Positions 18,716 to 26,656 of a stretch of 59,881 nucleotides of DNA are shown here, one piece after another. The number at the start of each line of letters is the position of its first letter. The stretch's first letter is position 1. The stretch comes from Nitrospiraceae bacterium. Its GTDB lineage: Bacteria > Nitrospirota > Nitrospiria > Nitrospirales > Nitrospiraceae. The stretch lies in assembly GCA_919902665.1 (NCBI GenBank), contig CAKKRK010000195.1, forward strand, positions 1 through 59,881, in the 5' to 3' direction. Both the position numbers and the translations under genes were made by a program. The notes below the pieces were generated by a model that worked only from the letters and a program-made list of their open reading frames with translations, was not told the DNA's origin and ran no database searches.

Positions 18716-19753
18716 CTAATCCCAAGTTCGCGGATAGTAGCCGGTGTGCCAATATTCAAACAAAACAACCTTCCAAATTTCATCCACGGTCAGGTGTTGC
18801 TCCCAGGGCGGCATAACTGAGGCCCAAGGGAAGCCTTCGTTGGGCAACCCAATCCCACCTTTCGAAACACGCCAGAAGATAAAGGTTTCTTGCAGCTGTG
18901 CGATGGTACCTGGATCGGTAAAGTTCGCTGGAATTGGATTGAAGGCAAAGGCGTGGAGTCCTCGTCCATTCAAATTGTCACCATGACAAAAATGACAGTT
19001 CTGAAAGAATATCTCACCACCTTCTCGAACATACTTCAAATACCCCTGATTCTTATCATCCCAGGGGTTGGCATTGGGCTTCATCAAACGCCCCATACCC
19101 TGCTCAACAATATTGGCATTGGAAAACTCTTGATCGTATTTCCCTTCGGGATTGACACGATAGGGATTCTGAGAGGTCTGTAATGTATAGGTCTTCCCGT
19201 GGACCTTAGTGCTCGCAGGTGGTGCTGGGTGCACCGTTCGTAACTCGATTGGTTCCTCTGACTTTGGCATCATGGCATTAAATGAAAATCCACCGATGAG
19301 GATGGGCAGGAGCACAAGATAGAGATACCGTAAGATCCGGTTCCCCCCCGTCTGAGCATCAAGAACGTTCATGATGGGTTGCTTAAACTTCTGCCAATCC
19401 TCTTCACTAGCGGAGACCCACATGAAGACTGCTACCAATGACACTGTGCCATACATTGCTCGCACGCTGAATGGGATAGGCGGGTACATACGGTACTTTA
19501 GATACAGCAGAAAAAATACCCAGAAACCGATGCCCTGCCAAAACCGTGGAATAGCCATACCCATGGCATTCAATGTATAGCTCAATCCCGTAAAGCCGAT
19601 CACATAGCATGCCACTTCGAGTAGCATTTGAATCGGCATGTAGCCTTCCACCAACCGTATGTAGGTTGAAGGGACGACATCAAGAACCATTCCGCCCAGA
19701 AGGAGAAGACCAGCCACTCCGATCAGGGCACCGAGCGACATCAACGCTTTCAT
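18716..19753 (-). CDS. Membrane-anchored monoheme cytochrome c
   Basis: Start 19753 is chosen for AAGGGAG seven nt upstream; a TTG two codons earlier is less likely. The 345-residue protein has about five membrane helices in its first 165 residues (including FWQGIGFWVFFLLYL and LRYLYLVLLPILIGGF), then a periplasmic cytochrome c domain with haem site CHFCH (253-257) and a probable Met ligand in ASVMPPWEQHLT near 315. This layout suggests an electron-input subunit for the neighbouring bd-like oxidase. It lies between a dihaem membrane cytochrome and the cytochrome/EBDH-gamma fusion on one transcript. Confidence 0.85.
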   Translation of the reverse strand: MKALMSLGALIGVAGLLLLGGMVLDVVPSTYIRLVEGYMPIQMLLEVACYVIGFTGLSYTLNAMGMAIPRFWQGIGFWVFFLLYLKYRMYPPIPFSVRAMYGTVSLVAVFMWVSASEEDWQKFKQPIMNVLDAQTGGNRILRYLYLVLLPILIGGFSFNAMMPKSEEPIELRTVHPAPPASTKVHGKTYTLQTSQNPYRVNPEGKYDQEFSNANIVEQGMGRLMKPNANPWDDKNQGYLKYVREGGEIFFQNCHFCHGDNLNGRGLHAFAFNPIPANFTDPGTIAQLQETFIFWRVSKGGIGLPNEGFPWASVMPPWEQHLTVDEIWKVVLFEYWHTGYYPRTWD

Positions 19754-19798
19754 CGGCAAACTCCCTTTACTCTCCGCATGACAGACACTCGGAGGCTA

Positions 19799-21103
19799 CT
19801 ATATTTTTGGTGGAGGCGCTCCGGTTTTCACCTGAGACAAATAATCGACAATTTTTTTCAATGCGCCAGCACTCAGCTTTTGTCCAAAGACTTTGGGCAT
19901 CGTGTTATCTGGGAACGGCTTCACCACATAGGCACTGGGGTCTACGATAGACTCCATAATGTATTCGGCAGGTGACTTGGCTGTTCCCTTATAAGTGGGA
20001 TCCTTAATACGCTGCGGAGCTGTTGTCCCTTCTTCCAGTTTAGGCCCGATGGTGCCCACCGCTCCTGGGATACCAGGGATCGTATGACAAGAAATGCATT
20101 GTCCTTTGGCAAAAATCTGGTCAATCGGCTCTGTTCCATCCGCCATCAGCGATGTGGCTCCAGCAGGCTTTTCATCTGCCTGCTTAGGACGATCTGCTTC
20201 TGGAACAAACTTCTCGTACGACTTTACGATCTCTTCAAACGACGGAGCATCTATTCCTTCGCGCAAATACATCCAGGTATCCACTGCCGCAAGCTCTGCA
20301 AGGCTGAGTGATATTGGAGGTTTATGAATAGAAGGCATTGGACTCTGCTTGTCGTTGGTTCCCTTAACCCCATACCCAGCGACAACATAGCAGCTAGGGC
20401 ATGCGTGCGATTCTGCTATATATTCTTGAGCATTTTCTGCAGTTCCTGATCCTGGGAACGCCTCTTTCTGCTCATATTCACGCTTGGAAGGATTACCCTT
20501 GGAATACTTGGGATCCTCTAATCGCTCTTTCCCCCGTCCAGGGAGCCCCGCTAAATTTGGTGCTCGCTCGCCCAACATGCCGGCATGAAATGCATGGCAA
20601 AGCGGGCATTGGCCCTTCCCGATTGCCCCTTGCTCTTTATTCTTCCCAACACCGCCAAAGATAATCTTTTCGCCTTCATCGGCTAGCTGTTGTGGGGTCA
20701 TCGAATCCCACGTCTTCTTTTCCTCTACCGGCGGGAAACCACCCTCGACTTGAGGAAGCCAGTTTCCATAGCCGGATAGAAACGCAGCGACAAAGAACAT
20801 CAGCCCCCCGATCTTCAAGAGAGCACTGAGGTTGGTAAAATACAGTGCCATAACAAAGGTGCTTACCGTAATAATCACCAGTGATACTGGCAAAAGCCTA
20901 TTTTCACCATAGAAATTGTTTGCATAGTTCGCGATAGCCATAAACAGCAAAAACGTCGCAATAATACCAATGAATGTTTTGAAAACTGCGCGCTTCTTTG
21001 CTGCAGGATCGCTGATCGATACCTGAAAATAAACCAATAACCCGGCCAGGATAGCGAACGCCATCCAGCCCATGGAGAATGCCTCTGCAATCATGTTACC
21101 CAA
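19799..21103 (-). CDS. Membrane-anchored diheme cytochrome c with an extra CPSC pair
   Basis: The TTG start at 21103 stands eight nt after a perfect AGGAGG; the ATG three codons on is too far from it. The 434-residue protein has four membrane helices (about 10-28, 42-60, 70-90, 95-112) and two tandem cytochrome c domains with haem sites CPLCH (166-170) and CISCH (336-340). The domains look duplicated: HACPSCYVVAGYG in the first lines up with VDPSAYVVKPFP in the second. Thus CPSCY (235-239) is a cysteine pair with no His after it, probably a disulfide rather than a third haem. Probable electron donor subunit of bd-like oxidase 1. Confidence 0.85.
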   Translation of the reverse strand: MGNMIAEAFSMGWMAFAILAGLLVYFQVSISDPAAKKRAVFKTFIGIIATFLLFMAIANYANNFYGENRLLPVSLVIITVSTFVMALYFTNLSALLKIGGLMFFVAAFLSGYGNWLPQVEGGFPPVEEKKTWDSMTPQQLADEGEKIIFGGVGKNKEQGAIGKGQCPLCHAFHAGMLGERAPNLAGLPGRGKERLEDPKYSKGNPSKREYEQKEAFPGSGTAENAQEYIAESHACPSCYVVAGYGVKGTNDKQSPMPSIHKPPISLSLAELAAVDTWMYLREGIDAPSFEEIVKSYEKFVPEADRPKQADEKPAGATSLMADGTEPIDQIFAKGQCISCHTIPGIPGAVGTIGPKLEEGTTAPQRIKDPTYKGTAKSPAEYIMESIVDPSAYVVKPFPDNTMPKVFGQKLSAGALKKIVDYLSQVKTGAPPPKI

Positions 21104-21177
21104 GGTCTTAACCTCCTACGGCTACAATGCGTGGACTAAACCCTCACATTGAGCCGACTAACAATAACCAACGTCCA

Positions 21178-23094
21178 TTAATGACTGGCAGCCGGCTGCG
21201 GGACACCGCTAGGGATTCCAGCCTTGGATTCAACCGGAACCTTCTTCGCACCCAAGCTGCCAAGCCAGAAGACAAATAGGATCGTGATCCAGAAAAACAA
21301 AACATTGAATGAAATCATGTTAGCCGCAAAGCCCACCGTATGAGTATACGCCCATGGTGAGTTATCTCTCATGATCTCATTGACGTGCCAGAAGAGCCTG
21401 ACTGACGAGCGAATATAACCCATCAAACCCATCATCCAAGTAAAGGCCGTTGCCAACATAATAAGCGCGTACTGAGACCGGGCAGAAATCTTGCCCCACT
21501 CAATCGGCCCTAACTGCTTGGCCCCCTTCATCATGACGCTATTGAGGGCAAACATGAAGAAGAGACATGATAGGGTTGTTGCCACCTGAGGAACAGACAA
21601 ACCAACGCGAACGTTTGCTGGAATGTAATACCCATATATGGCTAGAAAAATAATATTGAAGTAGGCGGCACCGAAAAATATACCCATAAAGATATTACCG
21701 AATTTCGCCCACGACACGGTGGAGACTTTGTTTCCCCTCATGTACCAGACGAAACTCAATACAGTGGTTGTAATAATGACATTGATCCCACCGTTTTTCG
21801 CCGACATGACTCCATAATTTCCCAAAACGGGATGCTGCTGCCCTCCCATGGCCTTCAATTCAGCTGGGGTCATGACCATTGTGTGAGGAGTAATAAAGAC
21901 CATGTATCCGCAGGCAAGGATAAAAACAAGGTACTTAATGTAGCGTTGGTACTTTTCTGCACCGCGCATTCGACCCATTGCCTGCCAGAGATAATAGTTC
22001 GTGCTCAGAAACAGAATCCCAATCATCGTAGCCTGGATAATAAACAGCCAGGCAAGCAGACCACCCATCAGCGTGATGCCCATCTGCTGACGATAGGCAT
22101 ACACTTCTCGCATGAGCCAATAGCCTGCAAATGGCAACGGGATCAAGAATGCCACACCGAGCGCCATGGCAATGTAGCCCATCCAATCATAATGAGCCCG
22201 ATCCTCATCGGTCTTGGATGCCAAAAATTTGTAGGCAGCATAGGCAGCAACAACGCCACCGCCGAATGCCATATTGCCAAGAATGCGATGCAGATTCAGA
22301 GGGTTCCACAAGGCAGTGTGGATCACATGCCAGATATTTCCAAGATACCGACCCTGCTCATCGACGCCGGCAGGCGACATCATGAAACCAATCCAGGAGT
22401 TCGCCAGGAACATCAGCAATGTACCGATAATATTCAAGATCACGGACATGCTCAGATGAATCCACTTCAGGAACCCCTCCTTCATCTTGTCCCAGCCGTA
22501 ATAGTAGATGTAAAGAGTCCCGCTCTCGGCCACAAACATCAATGCATAGATGTGCATGACGGGACGGAAAATACCTGACAGATAAGAGAAAAACGCCGGA
22601 TACAAGGTCAGAAAGGTAAAGATCAGAATACCACCAAGGATAGCCGTGAGAGAGTATGCCGTTAGGCTGATCTTAATGAAGTCATAGGCAAGCTGATCGT
22701 AGCGCTTGGCGAGCGCCTTATCCTTCGTCACGACACCCATGAACTCGATGATCATGCAGAAGATCGGGACGGCCAATACAAAGCTGCCATAATAAAGATG
22801 CTGCTGGTTGGCAAACCAGAGCAATACACGACTTTCAAAGTTGTATCGTGGGTAGTCCCTGGGACCATCCACCGTCTTAGGGGCGGGAGCACCGACGACA
22901 ATGCCCTCGGTTTTGTAATAGACATCTCGACCCTTTTCAACCTTGTCCCCATCCTTCTTAGCCGCATCGCCAGCAGGAGCCTCTTCACCGATTGCCAGTG
23001 AAGGTAAAGCTACGACGATCGGGAGCAGAAGGAGGCCAACCATCATGCAGAGCGCCATAATAGAAAAGACGCGCTTGCCGGCTAAAAGGCCCAT
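21178..23094 (-). CDS. Cytochrome bd-like oxidase subunit, copy 1
   Basis: Start 23094 has a perfect AAGGAGG upstream. The 638-residue protein has a signal-like first helix, a charged linker, then 12-14 membrane helices. It resembles the bd-like oxidases reported from Nitrospira, distantly related to CydA. Candidate haem ligands: His99 (NQQHLYYG), His181 with Glu190 (VMHIYALMFVAES), His213 (WIHLS), His256, His259 and His269 (WHVIHTALWNPLNLHR), and His404 (TPHTMVM). The quinol-loop motif GRQPW of true CydA is not seen, and no CydB gene is nearby; three membrane or exported cytochromes c follow instead. It is therefore inferred to reduce oxygen with electrons from cytochrome c. Oxygen reduction itself is not shown by sequence. 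Confidence 0.8.
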   Translation of the reverse strand: MGLLAGKRVFSIMALCMMVGLLLLPIVVALPSLAIGEEAPAGDAAKKDGDKVEKGRDVYYKTEGIVVGAPAPKTVDGPRDYPRYNFESRVLLWFANQQHLYYGSFVLAVPIFCMIIEFMGVVTKDKALAKRYDQLAYDFIKISLTAYSLTAILGGILIFTFLTLYPAFFSYLSGIFRPVMHIYALMFVAESGTLYIYYYGWDKMKEGFLKWIHLSMSVILNIIGTLLMFLANSWIGFMMSPAGVDEQGRYLGNIWHVIHTALWNPLNLHRILGNMAFGGGVVAAYAAYKFLASKTDEDRAHYDWMGYIAMALGVAFLIPLPFAGYWLMREVYAYRQQMGITLMGGLLAWLFIIQATMIGILFLSTNYYLWQAMGRMRGAEKYQRYIKYLVFILACGYMVFITPHTMVMTPAELKAMGGQQHPVLGNYGVMSAKNGGINVIITTTVLSFVWYMRGNKVSTVSWAKFGNIFMGIFFGAAYFNIIFLAIYGYYIPANVRVGLSVPQVATTLSCLFFMFALNSVMMKGAKQLGPIEWGKISARSQYALIMLATAFTWMMGLMGYIRSSVRLFWHVNEIMRDNSPWAYTHTVGFAANMISFNVLFFWITILFVFWLGSLGAKKVPVESKAGIPSGVPQPAASH

Positions 23095-23168
23095 GGAATA
23101 CCTCCTTGATACGCTTACGTTAAGATTCACAAATTACTGATAATGTCCGACCACACCCTCGTAGAGGT

Positions 23169-23300
23169 TTAATTCCGGAAGAGGTACCAGAAATCCAACC
23201 CCTGCATGTCCATAAGGTAGTGATCGACAAAAACAAAGTAACCAACCGAAATAATAAGAGAGACAATCACTGCGACAACAGGATTATTCAGCGCACTCAT
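23169..23300 (-). CDS. 43-residue single-helix membrane protein in the oxidase operon
   Basis: ATG at 23298-23300 follows AGGAGAAG. The product starts MSALNNP, has one helix (VVAVIVSLIISVGYFVFV) and a short tail DHYLMDMQGLDFWYLFRN. It lies between a 40-residue protein and bd-like oxidase 1 on the same strand. Small single-helix subunits are common in oxidases (CydX, CcoQ), so an accessory or assembly role is inferred. It has no similarity that I recognise to those proteins. Confidence 0.6.
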   Translation of the reverse strand: MSALNNPVVAVIVSLIISVGYFVFVDHYLMDMQGLDFWYLFRN

Positions 23301-23379
23301 TTCTTTCTTCTCCTCTGCCACCAAGTCCAGCCATTGATTAAACTGCACCGCCCCCTGGCAACTACACAAGACCTTCAAC

Positions 23380-23502
23380 TCAACAGGGGCACTGGATACC
23401 GGCAAACCAATAGAAAAACCATAGTCCAACAGCACAGGTGATGTAGAAAATCATCTTCCCGATTTTTACTTTAATTTCGCTGTCAGGGGCTGCCGTTGCC
23501 AT
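23380..23502 (-). CDS. 40-residue single-helix membrane protein ending in CPC
   Basis: ATG at 23500-23502 is preceded by GGGAG 10 nt upstream; TGA is at 23380-23382. The product has a charged N-terminus (MATAAPDSEIKVKIGK), one helix (MIFYITCAVGLWFFYWFAG) and ends IQCPC. The Cys-Pro-Cys at the end of the helix could bind a metal or haem, or form a disulfide. It is the first gene upstream of the 43-residue protein and bd-like oxidase 1. It is too short for usual gene callers. Support: start, ribosome site, clean hydropathy and operon position. Confidence 0.6.
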   Translation of the reverse strand: MATAAPDSEIKVKIGKMIFYITCAVGLWFFYWFAGIQCPC

Positions 23503-23569
23503 TGTTACCGTACTCCCGATTAAGATAGTTTTTTTGATAGAAAATCAGAATTAGCGAATTCCGCATTAC

Positions 23570-23598
23570 TTGACAGGTACAAGACCCTGTGTTATCAA
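23570..23598 (+). promoter_or_regulatory. Sigma-70-type promoter for a 34-residue peptide
   Basis: TTGACA (23570-23575), a 17-nt spacer, and TATCAA (23593-23598, 4 of 6 to consensus). Both boxes are part of an inverted repeat, TTGACAGG...CCTGTgttaTCAA, which would allow a repressor to cover the promoter. A start near 23605 gives a leader of about 30 nt before the GTG at 23635. Confidence 0.6.
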
Positions 23599-23634
23599 AA
23601 TTTCGTCGCTTCCATGCAGAAAACAGGAGAAACC

Positions 23635-23739
23635 GTGGCAAAAAACTCAAAAGTGTTTGACATTATAGTTTTGGTCGGAATGGTTGTCAATATCATTTTG
23701 GCCGTGTTCTTGATCCTCTACCACTTTGATCTTCTGTAA
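23635..23739 (+). CDS. 34-residue membrane peptide divergent from the oxidase operon
   Basis: GTG at 23635 stands five nt after AGGAG and 36 nt after a sigma-70-type -10 box. The product reads VAKNSKVFD, one helix (IIVLVGMVVNIILAVFLILY) and a tail HFDLL. An in-frame ATG at 23614 would add seven residues but lacks a ribosome site. It is on the opposite strand to all nearby genes and its last 47 nt overlap the 3' end of the FGE-like gene. It resembles in shape small membrane regulators or subunits; function unknown. Expression is not proven. Confidence 0.55.
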   Translation: MAKNSKVFDIIVLVGMVVNIILAVFLILYHFDLL

Positions 23740-24640
23740 CTTTATCCTGATTTTCCTTCTCTTCTTCTCTCATTCCCGTCTTCGAAATCGCGCAGCGAAA
23801 TCCGATCGTCTCATCTCGAAAATCAGGCATCATTTTGCTTCGACTGGTAATTCGAACGTCACCTCCGGTCGTCGTATAACCTCCGCCGCGAAGCACCCGA
23901 TAGGTGCCATACTCGGGACTCGGTGGGTTCTGTTCCGGTGAGCGCTTGTAGTATGTCTCATCATACCAATCGTCCACCCACTCAATAGCATTGCCAGCTC
24001 CATCCATCACGCCATAGGGACTTGCATCAGACTGAAAGCTCCCCACAGGCGCAGATACCTCATACCCATCCTGCACCCTAGCCCAATTAGCACCACTGGC
24101 CTGCTCTTTGGTCCCCCATGGCCAGAGCCTTCCGTCTCCGCCTCGCATCGCCTTTTCCCATTCCGCTTCCGTCGGAAGTCGCTTCCCTTTCCAGCGGCAA
24201 TACTCCATGGCATCATCCCACGAGACGTAGACGACTGGCTGATTGGTTCCCTTCACCCTTCCCCCGCTCTTGGCGTAACGCGCAGGCAACCCTGGCTTCC
24301 GATGGCCGGTCGCCGAGATGAACTGCTGATAGTAATGATTCGTCACTTCGTACCGATCAATAGAAAACGCGTCCAAGTAGATGGTTCGCTGCGGCCCCTC
24401 ATCGAACCCCCCGCTCTCGGTGCCACGAACAAACGGCCCCGCCGGAATCGTCACCATCTCATCCGCAATAGGCTCCTCGCTGGGACCACTCTCAGGTGCC
24501 AGCTCAACATCAGCATTGGCTCCAGACATCGGCGCTTCATAGGGAGTCGAAATAGTACCTCGCATAATGGCGACGATTGGCATGGCAGCACAAGCCAGTA
24601 CCACGAGCAGAAAGACGAATTTAAATTTCGATTCCAGCAT
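23693..24640 (-). CDS. FGE/SUMF1-fold membrane-anchored protein, copy 2
   Basis: The 315-residue protein has an N-terminal membrane anchor (FKFVFLLVVLACAAMPIVAI), a linker, and a formylglycine-generating-enzyme fold (about 60-290): MVTIPAGPFVRGTESGG, then VVYVSWDDAMEYCRWKGKRL, then PTEAEWEKAMRGG, and TIGFRCA at the end. In true FGE two active-site cysteines lie shortly before GFRCA; here that segment reads TSRSKMMPDFRDET with none. It probably binds protein or ligand instead of oxidising cysteine. It is 13 nt downstream of a second FGE-fold gene. The C-terminal tail is highly charged. Confidence 0.8.
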   Translation of the reverse strand: MLESKFKFVFLLVVLACAAMPIVAIMRGTISTPYEAPMSGANADVELAPESGPSEEPIADEMVTIPAGPFVRGTESGGFDEGPQRTIYLDAFSIDRYEVTNHYYQQFISATGHRKPGLPARYAKSGGRVKGTNQPVVYVSWDDAMEYCRWKGKRLPTEAEWEKAMRGGDGRLWPWGTKEQASGANWARVQDGYEVSAPVGSFQSDASPYGVMDGAGNAIEWVDDWYDETYYKRSPEQNPPSPEYGTYRVLRGGGYTTTGGDVRITSRSKMMPDFRDETIGFRCAISKTGMREEEKENQDKVTEDQSGRGSRTRPK

Positions 24641-24653
24641 GCCGGTCTAAGAC

Positions 24654-25565
24654 TCAGGAGCCCCCTCCTGCTTGATCAAGATCGCTCGCACAGCGAATAC
24701 CAATCGTGACATCTGTCCGCCAATGTTTCGCGGTAAACCGCTTTGACAGTCTTGCATTATGTTCCGTTTCTCGCCATGAACCGCCGCGCACAACTTTGAG
24801 ATCAGCATTCTCCGGTCCCTTAGGGTCTCTAAATGGTGACTTCTTGTAGTAGTGTTCGTCATAGGAGTCCTCGACCCATTCAGCGACATTGCCTGTCATG
24901 TCATAGAGGCCGTAAGGGCTTCGTCCCCCGTCGAACGACCCAGGCGGAGCGATGTATTTATATCCGTCCTCGCTGCCGTCGACATTGGCAGCAGTCGTGA
25001 CAAACTTCTCCCCCCACGGATATTTTCGCTTGCTCTCGCCACGCCCAGCCTTCTCCCACTCAGCTTCCGTGGGCAATCGCTTGCCGGCCCACTTGCAGTA
25101 GGCGACCGCTTCGTCCCACGAGACACTCATCACCGCAAACTCCGGTTTCAAAACCTTCGACTGATCATCGTCGAATACCTCGATTCTCGGCATCGCTCGC
25201 TTGGTCATCTTCGCGAACCGCATATACTCCTCTTGTGTGACTTCTTTTCGGTCGAGGTAGAATCCCTTCAGGTAGACCTGATGCTCTGGCACCTCGTCCG
25301 GATCACCATCATGACTCCCCATCGTAAACGGACCTTCCGGGATCTGAACCATCTCCCGGCCCTCATCTCCTATTTTCGTCTTATACATCGAGAAATCCTG
25401 AGAAGGCAGACTGCTCGCCGTCGGTCGAGCTTCTGACTTCACTGATGCCGCGAGCTGTTTCATCTGCTTTGCCTTATAGGACTCATAGGCCAGCAGGCCA
25501 ATCATGAGAAAGAACGATGTAAATACAAAGACGATGGACCCGACTAAGACACCCTTGTTTTCCAC
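24654..25565 (-). CDS. FGE/SUMF1-fold membrane-anchored protein, copy 1
   Basis: GTG start at 25565 with GAGG five nt upstream. The 303-residue protein has one anchor helix (VGSIVFVFTSFFLMIGLLAY), then an FGE fold: MVQIPEGPFTMGSHDGDPDE, VMSVSWDEAVAYCKWAGKRL, PTEAEWEKAGRGE, LYDMTGNVAEWVEDSYDEHY, LKVVRGGSWRE, TIGIRCAS. As in the next gene, the segment before IRCA (SKRFTAKHWRTDV) lacks the two cysteines of active FGE. Two such proteins beside respiratory genes suggest a structural or assembly role on the periplasmic side. Substrate unknown. Confidence 0.8.
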   Translation of the reverse strand: MENKGVLVGSIVFVFTSFFLMIGLLAYESYKAKQMKQLAASVKSEARPTASSLPSQDFSMYKTKIGDEGREMVQIPEGPFTMGSHDGDPDEVPEHQVYLKGFYLDRKEVTQEEYMRFAKMTKRAMPRIEVFDDDQSKVLKPEFAVMSVSWDEAVAYCKWAGKRLPTEAEWEKAGRGESKRKYPWGEKFVTTAANVDGSEDGYKYIAPPGSFDGGRSPYGLYDMTGNVAEWVEDSYDEHYYKKSPFRDPKGPENADLKVVRGGSWRETEHNARLSKRFTAKHWRTDVTIGIRCASDLDQAGGGS

Positions 25566-25589
25566 GAATACCTCTTTAATCCAACGGAC

Positions 25590-25952
25590 CTACCGATAGG
25601 ATGGCGACGTTTCAGCTTGTTCCGACGCCGCCTTCTTCGCAGCACGCACGTCGAGCAACATTGAAATCTGGACACCGAGAAACCCACCCATGGCAGCTCC
25701 TGCTCCGGCGCCAACCCAGATCCACTCGACACCGGCCAACACCCAGGCTAACGCACCACCAGATACAGTCCCAACCAGGATACTGACAAGAAATCTACGC
25801 CCACCCAGAAAGCCAATCACCGCACCAAGGGTAATCCCAATAGCGATGGCAACTGGCATCAGCCCGCCACCCATGGTCATACCAATCAGCGTCCCGACGG
25901 TACCCATCACGACGATCCCGAGCGCAATATCGAACACCTTGCTTGTCGCCAT
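25590..25952 (-). CDS. Small glycine-zipper membrane protein
   Basis: The 120-residue protein starts at ATG 25952 with AAGGA upstream. It has three or four membrane helices rich in Gly spaced every 4 residues ([39 protein letters not shown]), a pattern that lets helices pack tightly and self-associate. The C-terminus is basic and polar ([20 protein letters not shown]). It lies between a DUF3047 gene and the two FGE-fold genes on one strand with gaps of about 25-35 nt, so it is likely co-transcribed. Function unknown. Confidence 0.6.
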   Translation of the reverse strand: MATSKVFDIALGIVVMGTVGTLIGMTMGGGLMPVAIAIGITLGAVIGFLGGRRFLVSILVGTVSGGALAWVLAGVEWIWVGAGAGAAMGGFLGVQISMLLDVRAAKKAASEQAETSPSYR

Positions 25953-25986
25953 TACGCTGGTCCTTCATAGACCGAGAGGCAGACCG

Positions 25987-26640
25987 CTACTTAGCTGGAG
26001 CGGCAATCAGCGGGCCAAAATCGATTTCAACTCCAGGCGCCGCGATGATAGAAATCCCCCATGCCTTCTCCGCCGGCTCATGTTTATGAATCCGTTTAAA
26101 ATCCTCGTAGACATTCACCCGCTCTTCAAACCATTGCCCGATCTCCTTCGTCCCTGTCTGGACGACAATCTCGGAGCCACTAAACATGCCCCCTTCTGTC
26201 ACGGTGCCATCCGGTTTCGACTCGCTCCACACATATTTCGTGAACACCGGGATAAAGAGAAGATCCGTATCGAGTGACGCATACACTGCGGCCAGTGGCT
26301 CGTTTCCAGTCGTTGCCTTATTGAGACGCCACCGCCAGGTCAAAATTGGATAGGCCTTGGGATCCCAATCTATTTTCTTTTTCTTGATTCGCTGCCCTGC
26401 ATCTTTGGCCGACAGAAAGTTCACGCCGCTCTCCGAGTGCACCTTATAGGCATCACGGCCTTTCGATTGGCTCCGTTGATTTTCGTGATCCCACAGAGAA
26501 GGGAACCCGTCCGCTTCCTTTGCTTGGAAATCTTCCAGTACCAGAACCTGCCCGTGGGCACCGCCAGGAACCTGCCACATCAACACGCCCATGAGGAGAC
26601 TGAGAACAACGGTTGCATACTTCGACCCACGGCGTTCCAT
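25987..26640 (-). CDS. Exported DUF3047-family protein
   Basis: Start 26640 follows AAGGGAG; a longer frame overlaps the upstream oxidase gene. The 217-residue protein has a signal peptide (to about residue 30, GAHG-QVLVLEDF), then a beta-rich domain with YPILTWRWRLNK, VYASLDTDLLFIPVFTKYVWSE and ERVNVYEDFKRIHKHEPAEKAWGISII, which matches DUF3047. Members are exported proteins of unknown role with a jelly-roll-like fold. The gene lies 16 nt after bd-like oxidase 2. Confidence 0.75.
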   Translation of the reverse strand: MERRGSKYATVVLSLLMGVLMWQVPGGAHGQVLVLEDFQAKEADGFPSLWDHENQRSQSKGRDAYKVHSESGVNFLSAKDAGQRIKKKKIDWDPKAYPILTWRWRLNKATTGNEPLAAVYASLDTDLLFIPVFTKYVWSESKPDGTVTEGGMFSGSEIVVQTGTKEIGQWFEERVNVYEDFKRIHKHEPAEKAWGISIIAAPGVEIDFGPLIAAPAK

Positions 26641-26656
26641 AGACTCCCTTCCCTTT

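Noticed and set aside
19799..21103. Third haem c at CPSCY
   Set aside because: The residue after the second Cys is Tyr, not His, so it is not a CxxCH haem site.
23521..23560. FNR-like site (TTGAT...ATCAG) before the oxidase operon
   Set aside because: The half-sites TTGAT and ATCAG are 5 nt apart rather than the 4 nt of FNR, and the second is imperfect.
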